Virus record (IMG/VR): IMGVR_UViG_3300028829_007974
Coordinates: 1-40,840 of that record
From: a virus
DNA length: 40,840 bases
Strand: one strand, 5' to 3'
Under the pieces are notes generated by a model. The model searched no databases, was not told the origin of the DNA, and saw only the letters and a list, made by a program, of their open reading frames with translations. The position numbers were made by a program, and so were the translations under genes. Positions 1 to 7,609 of the stretch are shown piece after piece (the stretch's first letter is position 1; each line of letters opens with the position of its first letter).

Positions 1-76
1 GTGGCTGAAGGCGCACGCTTGGAAAGCGTGTATGCGGGAGACCGTATCGAGGGTTCGAATCCCTCTCCCTCCGCCA
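1..76 (+). tRNA. tRNA-Ser (anticodon GGA), 3' portion
   Basis: The window opens inside the D-loop of a class II tRNA. The anticodon stem CACGC/GCGTG (14-18 with 26-30) encloses the loop TTGGAAA, giving anticodon GGA at 21-23, which reads UCC/UCU serine codons. A long variable arm follows, as expected of tRNA-Ser. The T arm has GTTCGAATC between gaggg and ccctc. The acceptor strand ends in TCCCTCC, discriminator G and an encoded CCA (74-76). The 5' part lies outside the window. tRNA 3' ends are common phage integration sites, so this may be the left attachment site, but no second copy is visible. Confidence 0.95.
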
Positions 77-429
77 TTTTTCTAGAGGCAACTGTCTCTC
101 TGCAAGACGGTTGCCGCAGAAAATCCCAGCTTCTGCGCGGTTTTGCGACAACAACTGTGCACTGCACTTTCTTCTCAAAAACCGCATTTTGACCTTTTTC
201 GCTCTCTCCCCGCCCGCATTCTCTGAAGGCTGTGCACTTCGTGGCGAGGTGCCCGTTTTGCGCACCTTAATATTTACTCGTTAAATCAATCAATTACGCC
301 GGAGCACAATGGGCACCGTTCTACGCGACTTTCTCTACCGAAGGGGACTGGTTTCAGAAACGGCCCTTTTAAATAACGGTTTTCAAGCTTTCCGAATTCA
401 CCGATCCAGGTGTATGGCCGCTAGTGTCT
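77..429. other. Intergenic stretch after tRNA-Ser, no gene seen
   Basis: No convincing coding region, start signal or RNA gene is visible. A GGCAAC/GTTGCC inverted repeat lies about 10 bases after the tRNA but lacks a following T run, so it is a poor terminator. TGTGCAC occurs twice (near 157 and 232). The right part, about 265-400, is more AT-rich than the genes around it. If the tRNA is the attachment site, this would be the outer prophage end. The two minus-strand genes to the right end at 430, so their terminator would also lie here, but none is obvious. Confidence 0.5.
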
Positions 430-1485
430 TCAATCCGGAGCCAGTTGGAACCGGCAACGATAGTTTTCGGCTTCCTTGTCCCAAGTGATTGCCTCCCCAT
501 CTATCGCGAAGAATGCGCTGAGCCTTTGGTTCAGGGTCTGCTTTCGCTTCTTGTTCTCTCGCCTAGCCGCCGATGCTTCCCATGTCATCTGCCCATGGCC
601 ATCGGCCAAATTTCCAAGCAACTGCCACTGCACATCCGGGTTTCCGTTCCTGCGGTCGACCATGCCCATCTGGGTATAGTTGAAAGTCCCTCTCTCGGAC
701 TTGCAACGGATGGAGACCGTGTGACCGTCCTCAAACTTGATGGTGACGTCACCCCAAATAGCATCTGGTGGCGTTGGAAATCGTTCAGATGGTCCTCTAT
801 CATCTTCTGGCATTACCGCCGAGTGGAATTCAGCGAGTAAAGTCCTGGCGGCGTCCGTTGCCACAAGCTTTCCCGCGCCGTCGTTTTCAAACAGGTCAGC
901 TAACGCCGTGCCCCTGGCTTTTTGTCGGCCAAGCAGGTCCATCATTGCTAAGTCGGAAAACCGTGTGGTCGGGATCACCAGGATGAAAGCAGTGTCGGTG
1001 GTGGCACAAAGGCGTGTGGCCACGTCACGCAATGAAGCGGGATCAGTCTGAAACGTCAGGAAAAGCGGAAAACGTTTTCCAGCCTGTGGATGGTAATCGC
1101 CAACCCGGTACGTCTGCGAAAAACTTGCGACCTCATTAAAATCCGGGTCAACGCCGAACGCTACGGCAATGGCTGTGCCGAGCTTGCGTGTGTCGAGTTC
1201 ATAGATTGCGATATCCCGTTTGTTCAGCGTCAGCCTGTCGCATCGCTTGGGTTGGTCTCCACACACGGCGACGATCCTGCCGTTACCATGATCGACGATG
1301 CTGCGCGAACACCCGATACCACCTGGGCTGGGGCATGGGTATGCCTCTGCACGCCGATTGGTCAGCCGTAACAATTCCTGACCGGCATCAAAATCCTCGC
1401 CAAGCCGCTCCCGCCATTCCTCAATGACCGCCGCCAGCCCAGGAAGGGCCTCAAGCGCTGGCCACAGCTTGCGCAGGGGCCGCAT
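430..1485 (-). CDS. Cargo protein with a four-cysteine motif, unknown function
   Basis: This 351-residue protein is not recognised. The start at 1485 is chosen because AGGAGG lies 6 bases before the ATG; the upstream gene's stop overlaps it by 35 bases, so the longer upstream extension is unlikely. Residues 51-82 contain C-X7-C-X15-C-X6-C (C51, C59, C75, C82), which could bind zinc. No membrane segment or signal peptide is seen. The central part looks like an alpha/beta domain (FILVIPTTRFSDLAMMDLLG). The basic segment near the C-terminus (ARRENKKRKQTLNQR) could contact nucleic acid. It is the second gene of a two-gene minus-strand operon at the prophage edge, a position where phages often carry defence or other accessory genes. 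That role is inference only. Confidence 0.75.
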   Translation of the reverse strand: MRPLRKLWPALEALPGLAAVIEEWRERLGEDFDAGQELLRLTNRRAEAYPCPSPGGIGCSRSIVDHGNGRIVAVCGDQPKRCDRLTLNKRDIAIYELDTRKLGTAIAVAFGVDPDFNEVASFSQTYRVGDYHPQAGKRFPLFLTFQTDPASLRDVATRLCATTDTAFILVIPTTRFSDLAMMDLLGRQKARGTALADLFENDGAGKLVATDAARTLLAEFHSAVMPEDDRGPSERFPTPPDAIWGDVTIKFEDGHTVSIRCKSERGTFNYTQMGMVDRRNGNPDVQWQLLGNLADGHGQMTWEASAARRENKKRKQTLNQRLSAFFAIDGEAITWDKEAENYRCRFQLAPD

Positions 1486-2641
1486 CAGCTTCCTCCTCTT
1501 GCTCAATAATAAAGCCGCGAGCTGTGAGCCACTTTTCGACCAGTGCACTGTCATCGTCACGGGTAAAAGTCGCCACATTGGGGGGGCGGATTTTCACCGT
1601 CCGGGGATTCTTAGCGTTGTCGAACTTTACGGCGAACGAAGCCAGGATGAGATTAGCGTTCTCCGGGATATTCCGTGAACGCGACGCCAAGGACGCGAGA
1701 TAGTTTTTGGATTTTCGTATTTCAATGTCACCGTAAGGCCCGCCTAATAAACGTTGGAGCTCGGTGAGTTTCACCTCCTCAATTCCCTCAATGTCACCGC
1801 AGGCAAGACAGCTTGGGTCACCGGACTTCAGAGGTTCAAGTGTGTATTTGTCGGTGTCGGGAAAATACTCGGAATCGCCAAACAAATGTCTGCCGAAAGC
1901 GGCAAGGTAGAGCTCCCTCTCACCCTTGGTCCCGGTGTGCACGGACATCTCGTTCGCAATCCTGTCGTAGACAAGAACATCATGAATCTCGGGACGATAA
2001 AAAACGGTTCCCGATTGTCCTTCGTTCAAACTTCCTTCGCGCTTGAACGGCATGCCGTGTCGAACCAGAAAACTGATTTTGTCGCCATAATCAAAATGGA
2101 GCACCTTGCTGCCCGTGCCTCGCTTATGATCCTCGAACCAGAGGTCGAGTTCCTGCTGCAAAGCCTCCTTCGTTTTTTCGTCTGGGGCCGTGAACGTCTT
2201 TGGCCCGAATTCCCGGCTCTTGAAGTGAGTGAATGACTTAGGTTTCATCACCAGGACTTCGGCGTGCATGCTCTCAAGAAGCTCCGGCGCTTTCAACCAG
2301 ACCTGGGCCGCGATATCCGCAGGCGTCGTGTCCGGGTCGTGATCGAGGTCGATTCCCTCATCCCGAGCAGCCTTGATCAGATTGTCCATTTCTTCCGGGG
2401 TCGCCATTTCATGCACAAAATACAGTGCATCGACCATCTTGGTAGGAATCAGGTCATCTGGCTTCATCAGGATGTTGGCCAAGGCGACATAGTCGATCTC
2501 TTCGGAATCGCTCTCGGGCCAAATCATACCCCTGCCGTCAAGATAGTCGTTGTAGGGGGCGAGAAACTGGAGCAGACGATCTGGATTAATCGCCTTTAGT
2601 GCGTCTGGTTGCGCGAATCTGCGCGGGTTCAATGTGGCCAA
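1451..2641 (-). CDS. Cargo protein, unknown function, first gene of two-gene operon
   Basis: This 396-residue soluble protein has no family I can name. It starts at TTG with AGGAG six bases upstream. The middle contains VFYRPEIHDVLVYDR followed by an acidic GDSEYFPDTDKY stretch, and a CLAC pair lies near residue 280. The C-terminal part (about 300-385) looks like a small basic domain ending in a variable acidic Ala-rich tail. The stop overlaps the start of the next minus-strand gene by 35 bases, so the two products are probably made together and may interact. It points away from the integration cassette and would have its own promoter in 2642-2820. A defence role is possible but not shown by any motif. 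Confidence 0.75.
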   Translation of the reverse strand: MATLNPRRFAQPDALKAINPDRLLQFLAPYNDYLDGRGMIWPESDSEEIDYVALANILMKPDDLIPTKMVDALYFVHEMATPEEMDNLIKAARDEGIDLDHDPDTTPADIAAQVWLKAPELLESMHAEVLVMKPKSFTHFKSREFGPKTFTAPDEKTKEALQQELDLWFEDHKRGTGSKVLHFDYGDKISFLVRHGMPFKREGSLNEGQSGTVFYRPEIHDVLVYDRIANEMSVHTGTKGERELYLAAFGRHLFGDSEYFPDTDKYTLEPLKSGDPSCLACGDIEGIEEVKLTELQRLLGGPYGDIEIRKSKNYLASLASRSRNIPENANLILASFAVKFDNAKNPRTVKIRPPNVATFTRDDDSALVEKWLTARGFIIEQEEEADAAPAQAVASA

Positions 2642-2820
2642 GAATATCTCCTAAAACAAATGATCGCCCATAGTGAATATTGCACGGGAAATATAAAACG
2701 CCACAGCGCTTTTGGCGAGTCAAATGTTCCTACATTGTTCCCCGACGATTTCTTCTCTCGCGCGGTAAATATCGGATAAGAGCCGACCATCGTTCGCCGA
2801 ACCCTAGCCGAGAGAAAACA
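2642..2820. promoter_or_regulatory. Divergent promoter region between cargo operon and integration cassette
   Basis: This 179-base AT-richer gap separates the minus-strand cargo operon from the plus-strand integration cassette, so it should hold promoters for both. On the minus strand, AGGAG at about 2647-2651 serves the TTG start at 2641. On the plus strand, only a weak GAGA precedes the ATG at 2821. I could not assign -35/-10 boxes with confidence. Confidence 0.45.
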
Positions 2821-3018
2821 ATGTTGAACGCCCTGCACCCCGACCGCATGACCTCCGCCGAACGCCTCGACGAAGTGGCCACAATCCTCGGCATTGGATT
2901 CCTGCGACTACGGGAAAAACTCAATAAACACAATAAACTGGGAGACGTTTCTCTGGACTTATCCGCGCAGCAGAGCGTGCATGGTGACGGAACCAATGAC
3001 CACGGAGAAAGCCCATGA
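2821..3018 (+). CDS. Small conserved protein of the recombinase cassette
   Basis: This 65-residue protein has a helical core, MTSAERLDEVATILGIGFLR, followed by a polar tail. Small proteins of this type (xMTxxERLxEVAxILaxGxLRL) commonly lie ahead of DUF2924 and serine recombinase genes in alphaproteobacterial prophages; this is recall, not a search. Its stop overlaps the next ATG (ATGA at 3015-3018), so the cassette is translationally coupled. The upstream Shine-Dalgarno is weak (gagagaaaaca). Function is unknown; it may be an accessory of integration or simply co-inherited. Confidence 0.75.
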   Translation: MLNALHPDRMTSAERLDEVATILGIGFLRLREKLNKHNKLGDVSLDLSAQQSVHGDGTNDHGESP

Positions 3019-3461
3019 CATCAAGCGTAACGGCCCAGGTTGCCGCCCTGCCGGACAAATCCACTGAAGAATTAAAGGCAATGTGGGAGGACCTGTTTGG
3101 CACCAAGTCTCCACCCTATAACCGATCTTTTCTGGTCAAGCGGCTCGCCTACAGAATCCAGGAACAGGCCTTCGGCGGAATGAGCGAATCGACGGAAAAA
3201 CGCCTGGAAGCCATGTCGCGCGATCCGGCCTACGCCGACCCGGCAAGAACACGGCGTCGGGTTGTTAACCGCCCGGTATCCGGGACACGCCTGATACGCG
3301 AATGGCAGGGTATCGAGCACCACGTCACCGTCCTTGACGACGGCTTCGAATATCAGGGCTGCAAATACAAAAGCCTCTCTGTCATCGCCCGGACAATCAC
3401 CGGCACCCGTTGGTCGGGACCAGTTTTCTTCGGTCTTAAAAAACCAGGGAGCAAATCATGA
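3015..3461 (+). CDS. DUF2924 family protein
   Basis: This 148-residue protein matches the DUF2924 pattern: LPDKSTEELKAMWEDLFG near the N-terminus, then SFLVKRLAYRIQEQAFGG, and a C-terminal small beta domain (HHVTVLDDGFEYQGCKYKSLSVIA). The family is almost always found directly upstream of a large serine recombinase, and its job is not established. Here it overlaps both neighbours by ATGA junctions, consistent with fixed stoichiometry with the recombinase. A role in DNA binding or recombination directionality is possible but unproven. Confidence 0.88.
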   Translation: MTSSVTAQVAALPDKSTEELKAMWEDLFGTKSPPYNRSFLVKRLAYRIQEQAFGGMSESTEKRLEAMSRDPAYADPARTRRRVVNRPVSGTRLIREWQGIEHHVTVLDDGFEYQGCKYKSLSVIARTITGTRWSGPVFFGLKKPGSKS

Positions 3462-4810
3462 CCTCCAAGCCCACGCGCAAAATTCGTTGCGCCATCTACA
3501 CCCGCAAGTCCAGCGAGGAAGGCCTCGACATGGAATTCAACTCGCTCGACGCCCAGCGTGAATCTTGCGAGTCCTATATCGCCAGCCAAAAGCCCGAGGG
3601 ATGGTTATTGACGCCCGACCATTATGATGACGGCGGCTTTTCCGGCGGCACCCTTGAACGTCCGGCCCTCAAGCGTTTGATTGCGGACATAGAGAATGAT
3701 CTCATTGACTGTGTGGTCGTATATAAAATCGATCGTCTGAGCCGTTCTCTGGTTGATTTCACCAAACTGATTGAGGTGTTTGACCGCCATAACGTTACCT
3801 TTGTCAGCATCACCCAGTCGTTCAACACCACCACATCAATGGGAAGGCTGACTCTCAACATTTTGCTCTCCTTCGCCCAGTTCGAGCGTGAGGTGATTGG
3901 CGAGCGCATACGCGACAAGTTCGCCGCCAGCCGCAAGAAAGGCATGTGGATGGGCGGCAGCCCGCCGCTTGGCTACGATGTCAAGGACCGCAAGCTGGTT
4001 GTCAACGAAACCGAGGCGGCGTTGGTTCGACATATCTTCGATCGGTTCACCCGTATTGGTTCCGCGACAATGTTGGCGGCTGAGTTGAAAAAAGACGGCT
4101 ATCGCACAAAGACCTGGACGACCCAGAAAGGGCGGGTGCGAGAAGGCCGGTCCATCGACAAGGGGTTCCTCTACAAGCTGTTCCGCAACCGGGTTTACCT
4201 GGGAGAGGCGGTTCACAAAGGGGACAGCTTTCCCGGTGAGCACACCGCCATAATAGGCCAACCCATGTGGGACAAGGTCCACACCATTCTGGCGGAGAAC
4301 CCCAAAGCCAGATCCAACAGGACGCGAGCCACGACGCCAGCGCCGCTCAAGGGATTAATCCGTTGCGGTCATTGTGACGCGGCGATGACGCCCAGTCACA
4401 CCCGTCGTAAGGGCAAACTTTATCGCTACTACCTCTGCCTGTCGGCGTCAAAAAATGGCCACCGCACTTGCCCGGTGCGCAGCATTGCCGCCGGAGAGGC
4501 AGAGGCCGCGGTCATTGACAATCTGCGCGCCTTGGTGCGTTCACCGGAACTGATCGTGCGCACTTGGCGTACCGTGAACAAGGATGGTGGTGATGTCGCT
4601 GAGCGTGAGGTCCGGGACGCTTTGGGACGCCTCGATGACATCTGGAATGAATTGTTTCCAGCCGAACAATCGCGCCTTCTCCGCCTGATGGTCGACAAGG
4701 TCCTGCTGACGCCGGATGGCCTCGACATCCGGTTCCGGGGTGACGGCTTAAACACGGTGATTGAAGATCTGAGCACCATCGAGCAGGAACATGATCGGAG
4801 CGCCGCATGA
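3458..4810 (+). CDS. Large serine recombinase (prophage integrase)
   Basis: This 450-residue site-specific recombinase should insert and excise the prophage through a covalent phosphoserine intermediate. The resolvase domain spans about residues 8-160: YTRKSSEEG carries the nucleophilic serine, and YKIDRLSRSLVDF and FAQFEREVIGERIRDK are the conserved catalytic and E-helix motifs. The recombinase DNA-binding domain follows (LGYDVKDRKLVVNETEA to about residue 285). A zinc-ribbon has RCGHCDAAM and later CLSAS...TCP. The C-terminal part (about 370-440) is shorter than in some phage integrases. It starts within the stop of the DUF2924 gene (ATGA) and overlaps the next gene likewise. No tyrosine integrase or excisionase is seen in the window. 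Confidence 0.95.
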   Translation: MTSKPTRKIRCAIYTRKSSEEGLDMEFNSLDAQRESCESYIASQKPEGWLLTPDHYDDGGFSGGTLERPALKRLIADIENDLIDCVVVYKIDRLSRSLVDFTKLIEVFDRHNVTFVSITQSFNTTTSMGRLTLNILLSFAQFEREVIGERIRDKFAASRKKGMWMGGSPPLGYDVKDRKLVVNETEAALVRHIFDRFTRIGSATMLAAELKKDGYRTKTWTTQKGRVREGRSIDKGFLYKLFRNRVYLGEAVHKGDSFPGEHTAIIGQPMWDKVHTILAENPKARSNRTRATTPAPLKGLIRCGHCDAAMTPSHTRRKGKLYRYYLCLSASKNGHRTCPVRSIAAGEAEAAVIDNLRALVRSPELIVRTWRTVNKDGGDVAEREVRDALGRLDDIWNELFPAEQSRLLRLMVDKVLLTPDGLDIRFRGDGLNTVIEDLSTIEQEHDRSAA

Positions 4811-5214
4811 AACCCGAACTTTGCCGCGATGGCCGCACCATCAGGGTCCATGTGCCCATGACCTTCCAGCGCCGGGGAGGCCGCAAGCTCATTATTTCTC
4901 CGAATGACATGGATGCTTGGGTTCCGCCTCAACCCAAACAGGATGACACCCTGATCAAAGCCCTCGCCCGGGCTCTTCGTTGGCGACGCAAGATAGAGAG
5001 CGGCAAAGTTTCTTCAATCCGTCACTTGTCAGAAAAGGAAAAAATCAGCAGTTCCTATCTCGCTCGGATCCTGCGGCTGACATTGCTGGCACCGGACATC
5101 ATCGAAGCTATTCTTGACGGTCGCCAGCCAAAGGGGTTGGCCCTAGCCGATCTCATGGAACCGTTTCCGGTGGATTGGGAACAACAGCGAGAGCTGTTCG
5201 GGTTCACTGGGTAG
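4807..5214 (+). CDS. HTH protein coupled to the recombinase
   Basis: This 135-residue basic protein starts in the recombinase stop (ATGA at 4807). The N-terminal half has a short beta-rich part (IRVHVPMTFQRRGGRKLII). Residues about 55-105 form a helix-turn-helix like that of ParB/KorB proteins: HLSEKEKISSSYLARILRLT then LAPDIIEAILDGRQP. Proteins of this form often follow DUF2924-linked recombinases. Likely roles are a DNA-binding partner of the recombinase, such as a directionality factor, or a transcription regulator; the sequence does not decide between them. Confidence 0.85.
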   Translation: MKPELCRDGRTIRVHVPMTFQRRGGRKLIISPNDMDAWVPPQPKQDDTLIKALARALRWRRKIESGKVSSIRHLSEKEKISSSYLARILRLTLLAPDIIEAILDGRQPKGLALADLMEPFPVDWEQQRELFGFTG

Positions 5215-5371
5215 CAGCGGTTCGCAGTTTCGTGGATATACCCTCGATGAACAGAACGCCTAACGAGGTCCTAAAATTACAACATGGTGCACTTGCAACT
5301 GAAATCTAGGTTGGAATTACTACAAATTATCAATTTGCATTTATAGTGCAACTTCATAGGTGAATCGCCTT
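5215..5371. other. AT-rich convergent intergenic gap
   Basis: This 157-base gap lies between the stops of two convergent genes. It is visibly richer in A and T than the flanking coding DNA. GTGCA-type sequences recur (gtgcacttgcaac near 5286 and gtgcaactt near 5347). No hairpin followed by T residues was found. It may mark a junction where the minus-strand membrane-protein gene was inserted. Confidence 0.4.
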
Positions 5372-6157
5372 CTAGACTTCAAACGTCGTCAGCTGTTCCC
5401 GCATCAGTGGGAACAATTCCTCTTTCGGCATAGCCTTCACGGCTTCCGGAACGAGCTTATACTCTAAAAAGTGCTCACCTTTCGCCTTTACGGTCATGTA
5501 GGCTTTGATTTGATCGAGAACGAGACGCCAGAAATCCAGCGCGAAATCTGTAGACTCGCAAATAGCCTCGCCTTGGCCCGACAACATATTTGAATAGTAG
5601 GCGATGCGTTCGGCGGTCATGCCATCACCTGTCCCGTTTTCGTGTGCGTGCTGAGCGATGAGTGCGTTCCTAGACCTTATCTGTTCGTTTAGTTCCTGCA
5701 TCATTCCCATGGCACGATGCACAAACAACGTTAGCGCGGGCATATCTTTGCTGAGCGACGAATATTCGCCAAACCCCGGTGGGGCCATGACGGAAGTCTC
5801 TGGCAAGCTCATGTAGAAATGGAGCATAGACTCTGAGAGCGCTACGAAGTCCGGAATGTTCTTTGCGCGTTCCGCCACCGGTATTTTGTAAATTTCCTCA
5901 GACGCGGCTTTCATCTTCTCGACTTCGGACCTTAAGTCACTGATGAGTTGCAGCTTACTATTAGCGAGTGCTTCAATATTCGCCCCGGCAGCGGTCGTCA
6001 CCCGGTTGAGTGCGTCAAGAGCGGCCCTCCAGTCATCTTTCTCTTTTTTAGCAGATTGCCGCCGCTGTTGGTGGTGGAATGCAAAGATACCAAGCACGAA
6101 GCCCACGGCGGAACCGATGGTGGTTTGTGCTACGCCAAGCCAAAAATTACATGCCAT
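5372..6157 (-). CDS. Single-pass membrane protein with coiled-coil body
   Basis: This 261-residue protein is of unknown function. The ATG at 6157 is chosen because GAGG precedes it by about 8 bases and because it puts a membrane segment at the very N-terminus (FWLGVAQTTIGSAVGFVLGIFAF). Basic residues follow (HHQQRRQSAKKEK), so the rest is predicted to be cytoplasmic. A long helical body follows (WRAALDALNRVTTAAGANIEAL and ISDLRSEVEKMKAASEEIYK). No catalytic motif is seen. It is a single gene on the minus strand in an otherwise plus-strand region, which suggests lysogen-expressed cargo such as superinfection exclusion. That is inference. Confidence 0.75.
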   Translation of the reverse strand: MACNFWLGVAQTTIGSAVGFVLGIFAFHHQQRRQSAKKEKDDWRAALDALNRVTTAAGANIEALANSKLQLISDLRSEVEKMKAASEEIYKIPVAERAKNIPDFVALSESMLHFYMSLPETSVMAPPGFGEYSSLSKDMPALTLFVHRAMGMMQELNEQIRSRNALIAQHAHENGTGDGMTAERIAYYSNMLSGQGEAICESTDFALDFWRLVLDQIKAYMTVKAKGEHFLEYKLVPEAVKAMPKEELFPLMREQLTTFEV

Positions 6158-6284
6158 GTGACGCCTCGTTGTGAGCTCGTTAGTCCGCCGATACTGACAG
6201 GTGTTTCCCAGAGGGGCAATTGGGCACGGTGAATTTTCACCGGCACTAAAACCGCCAACCGAAATTTTTTTCAAACTTTTTCCA

Positions 6285-6308
6285 CCGCCGCAACCCGGCG
6301 GTTTTCTT
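6285..6308 (+). terminator. Rho-independent terminator-like hairpin
   Basis: CCGCCG (6285-6290), loop CAACC, CGGCGG (6296-6301) and then TTTTCTT form a compact GC stem with a T-rich tail on the plus strand. It sits about 120 bases before the sigma-factor gene. It could stop plus-strand readthrough into the early operon or act as an early attenuator. On the minus strand it would lie upstream of the membrane-protein gene and lacks a clean T run next to the stem. Confidence 0.6.
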
Positions 6309-6386
6309 GTGTTTGGAGCACATCACGCCCCGACGGGGAGGTGGTCGATCCGTCCATCCGGTGAGTTTTCGCGAGTCGAGAGTGAC

Positions 6387-6401
6387 CGGGCCTTGAGCCC
6401 G
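6387..6401 (+). promoter_or_regulatory. Leader hairpin before sigma-factor gene
   Basis: CGGGC (6387-6391), loop CTTGA and GCCCG (6397-6401) form a perfect five-pair stem ending 23 bases before the ATG at 6425. No T run follows, so it is not a terminator. It leaves the AAGGCG ribosome site (about 6413-6418) free. It might affect mRNA stability or translation. Confidence 0.4.
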
Positions 6402-6424
6402 CCACTCAGACCAAGGCGAAAACC

Positions 6425-7006
6425 ATGGAGTCCAAAAACCGTTATGACGGCGTTGAAGCGTATGCCGTGACCAAAATCCGTTTCCAAGCCCGCCAACTGG
6501 CCCGCACCCGGGTCCTGGCTGCATCCGATGTCGAGGATATCGAACAGAACCTAATGCTCGACTTACTCAAAAGGATGCCCGCGTTTGATCCTTCCAAATC
6601 GAGCAAAAACACCTTCATCGCCCGTGTCGTCGAAAACCACGCGGCGACCCTGATCAAGGCTGCGTTGGCCGAAAAGCGTGGTGCGGCAATCACACACGAA
6701 AGCCTCCACAGCGTTATTCACGATGGCGTTGGCGAGCCCATTGAATTGGGCGACACCATTCCCACGGAACGTGGTCTGTGGAACACGACAGAGCGTGACT
6801 GGGACGAGGTTATCGACCTACGTCACGACCTGATCCACGCCATGGGCGGACTGCCACCGGACCTTGTCACCTTGTGCCGCCGGCTCTCCGTCGGGACCGT
6901 GACGGAGGTCTCACGCGCCACCGGCATGTCACGCCCATCCATCTATGACGGCATCGCCAAAATCCGTGCAGTTCTGAAGAAAACAGGTTTCAGCAATTAT
7001 CGCTGA
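6425..7006 (+). CDS. Sigma-70-like RNA polymerase sigma factor (phage)
   Basis: This 193-residue protein has a two-domain sigma layout. A region-2-like segment covers residues about 35-85 (DVEDIEQNLMLDLLKRMPAFDP, then NTFIARVVENHAATLIKAAL, like the polymerase-binding and -10-recognition helices). A region-4-like helix-turn-helix lies at the C-terminus (LPPDLVTLCRRLSVGTVTEVSRATGMSRPSIYDGIAKIRAVLK). It is the first gene of the early/replication block, so it probably directs host polymerase to later phage promoters. Which promoters it reads is not known. Region 2 is divergent, so some other phage regulator of sigma-like fold cannot be excluded. Confidence 0.8.
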   Translation: MESKNRYDGVEAYAVTKIRFQARQLARTRVLAASDVEDIEQNLMLDLLKRMPAFDPSKSSKNTFIARVVENHAATLIKAALAEKRGAAITHESLHSVIHDGVGEPIELGDTIPTERGLWNTTERDWDEVIDLRHDLIHAMGGLPPDLVTLCRRLSVGTVTEVSRATGMSRPSIYDGIAKIRAVLKKTGFSNYR

Positions 7007-7208
7007 TCATTCCGACGATTCCGCGAGCGGCTCGGTATGTATCGATTAGAGGCCAAAAACAGCCGGGCCCTCGCGTGAATACAAAACCTTCGGGGAATAG
7101 CGCGACGGCTTCGCTCCTTGGGCCGCGCAAGGCCCGGTGACCGCATTCGGTTTGGTGACCACGCTGATCCGGTGGCAGTCCGACAACAGACGACACGGAG
7201 TATTTCTC
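7007..7208 (+). promoter_or_regulatory. 202-base structured leader between sigma gene and early operon
   Basis: No gene is seen here. CCGGGCC (7063-7069) can pair over a long distance with GGCCCGG (7131-7137). The 3' arm can instead form a local hairpin, GGGCC (7120-7124), loop GCGCAA, GGCCC (7131-7135). A third option pairs CCTTG (7116-7120) with CAAGG (7128-7132). These are mutually exclusive folds. Two GGTGACC copies (7136-7142 and about 7153-7159) lie just downstream. A GGAG ribosome site precedes the ATG at 7209. A promoter plus a structured 5' leader is the best reading. Confidence 0.4.
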
Positions 7209-7550
7209 ATGAAGCCAACCACCATTGAACGGTTCCCGTTCCACCGACGAATTACAGAAATTGATTTCTGCGCTTGGGCGTCCCAGGCGGAGCCCGGCGA
7301 TGTTCTCGAATACCACCGTGGTTTTCTTTGTGTCGATCTAACGCCATTCGGCAATCCCATGAGTCCGAAATCCCGTGCGGAACTCGCCCGCACCAGCGCC
7401 CGCGCACACGACGTGGCGGAGCGTGGCTTCGCGCATCTGGTTCAGCGCAGGCTAGGCCAGGACATCTTTAGTTATCTGGCCATTGCCCGTCCGGTTTCCA
7501 AACACACGCCCATCTCCTTTGAGACCCTGATGTCCGGGGAGGCTGCCTGA
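7209..7550 (+). CDS. Small early phage protein, unknown
   Basis: This 113-residue soluble protein starts at the ATG preceded by GGAG (about 7196); an upstream in-frame ATG at 7137 lies in the structured leader and is less likely. The N-terminal half contains ITEIDFCAWASQAEPGDVLEYHRGFL, where GDVLEYHRG reads like a small beta-sheet domain. A helical part follows (AELARTSARAHDVAERGFAHLVQRRL). Similar small proteins precede recombination genes in related prophages, but I cannot assign a function. Its stop overlaps a tiny coupled ORF (TGATG). Confidence 0.75.
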   Translation: MKPTTIERFPFHRRITEIDFCAWASQAEPGDVLEYHRGFLCVDLTPFGNPMSPKSRAELARTSARAHDVAERGFAHLVQRRLGQDIFSYLAIARPVSKHTPISFETLMSGEAA

Positions 7551-7609
7551 TGTCCACGCACACCAATCTTTTTTCCCGATTTTCCCTGAACAATGAGGTG
7601 TCATCATGA
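7550..7609 (+). CDS. Tiny coupled ORF, 19 codons
   Basis: The ATG overlaps the stop of the gene before (TGATG), GGGGAGG lies about 7 bases upstream, and the stop overlaps the next start (ATGA at 7606-7609). The predicted product is MSTHTNLFSRFSLNNEVSS. The junctions at both ends and the strong ribosome site suggest real translation, either as a microprotein or merely to carry ribosomes to the next gene. It has no recognisable domain. Confidence 0.45.
   Translation: MSTHTNLFSRFSLNNEVSS

Noticed and set aside
77-120. Terminator after the tRNA
   Set aside because: The GGCAAC/GTTGCC arms are 17 or more bases apart and no T run follows.
1-192. Short open frame across the tRNA
   Set aside because: It runs through a clear tRNA-Ser and has no coding features.
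430-840. Plus-strand frames opposite the cargo gene
   Set aside because: They lack ribosome sites and overlap a minus-strand gene with a strong start and coupled partner.
2680-2820. N-terminal extension of the small protein at 2821
   Set aside because: The frame is open upstream, but that stretch is AT-rich, lacks a ribosome site and reads like non-coding DNA; the family-like sequence starts at 2821.
3458-4810. Transposon resolvase or IS607-type transposase instead of phage integrase
   Set aside because: The length, zinc-ribbon and recombinase domains fit large serine recombinases, and the gene leads a prophage; no transposase partner or terminal repeats were seen.
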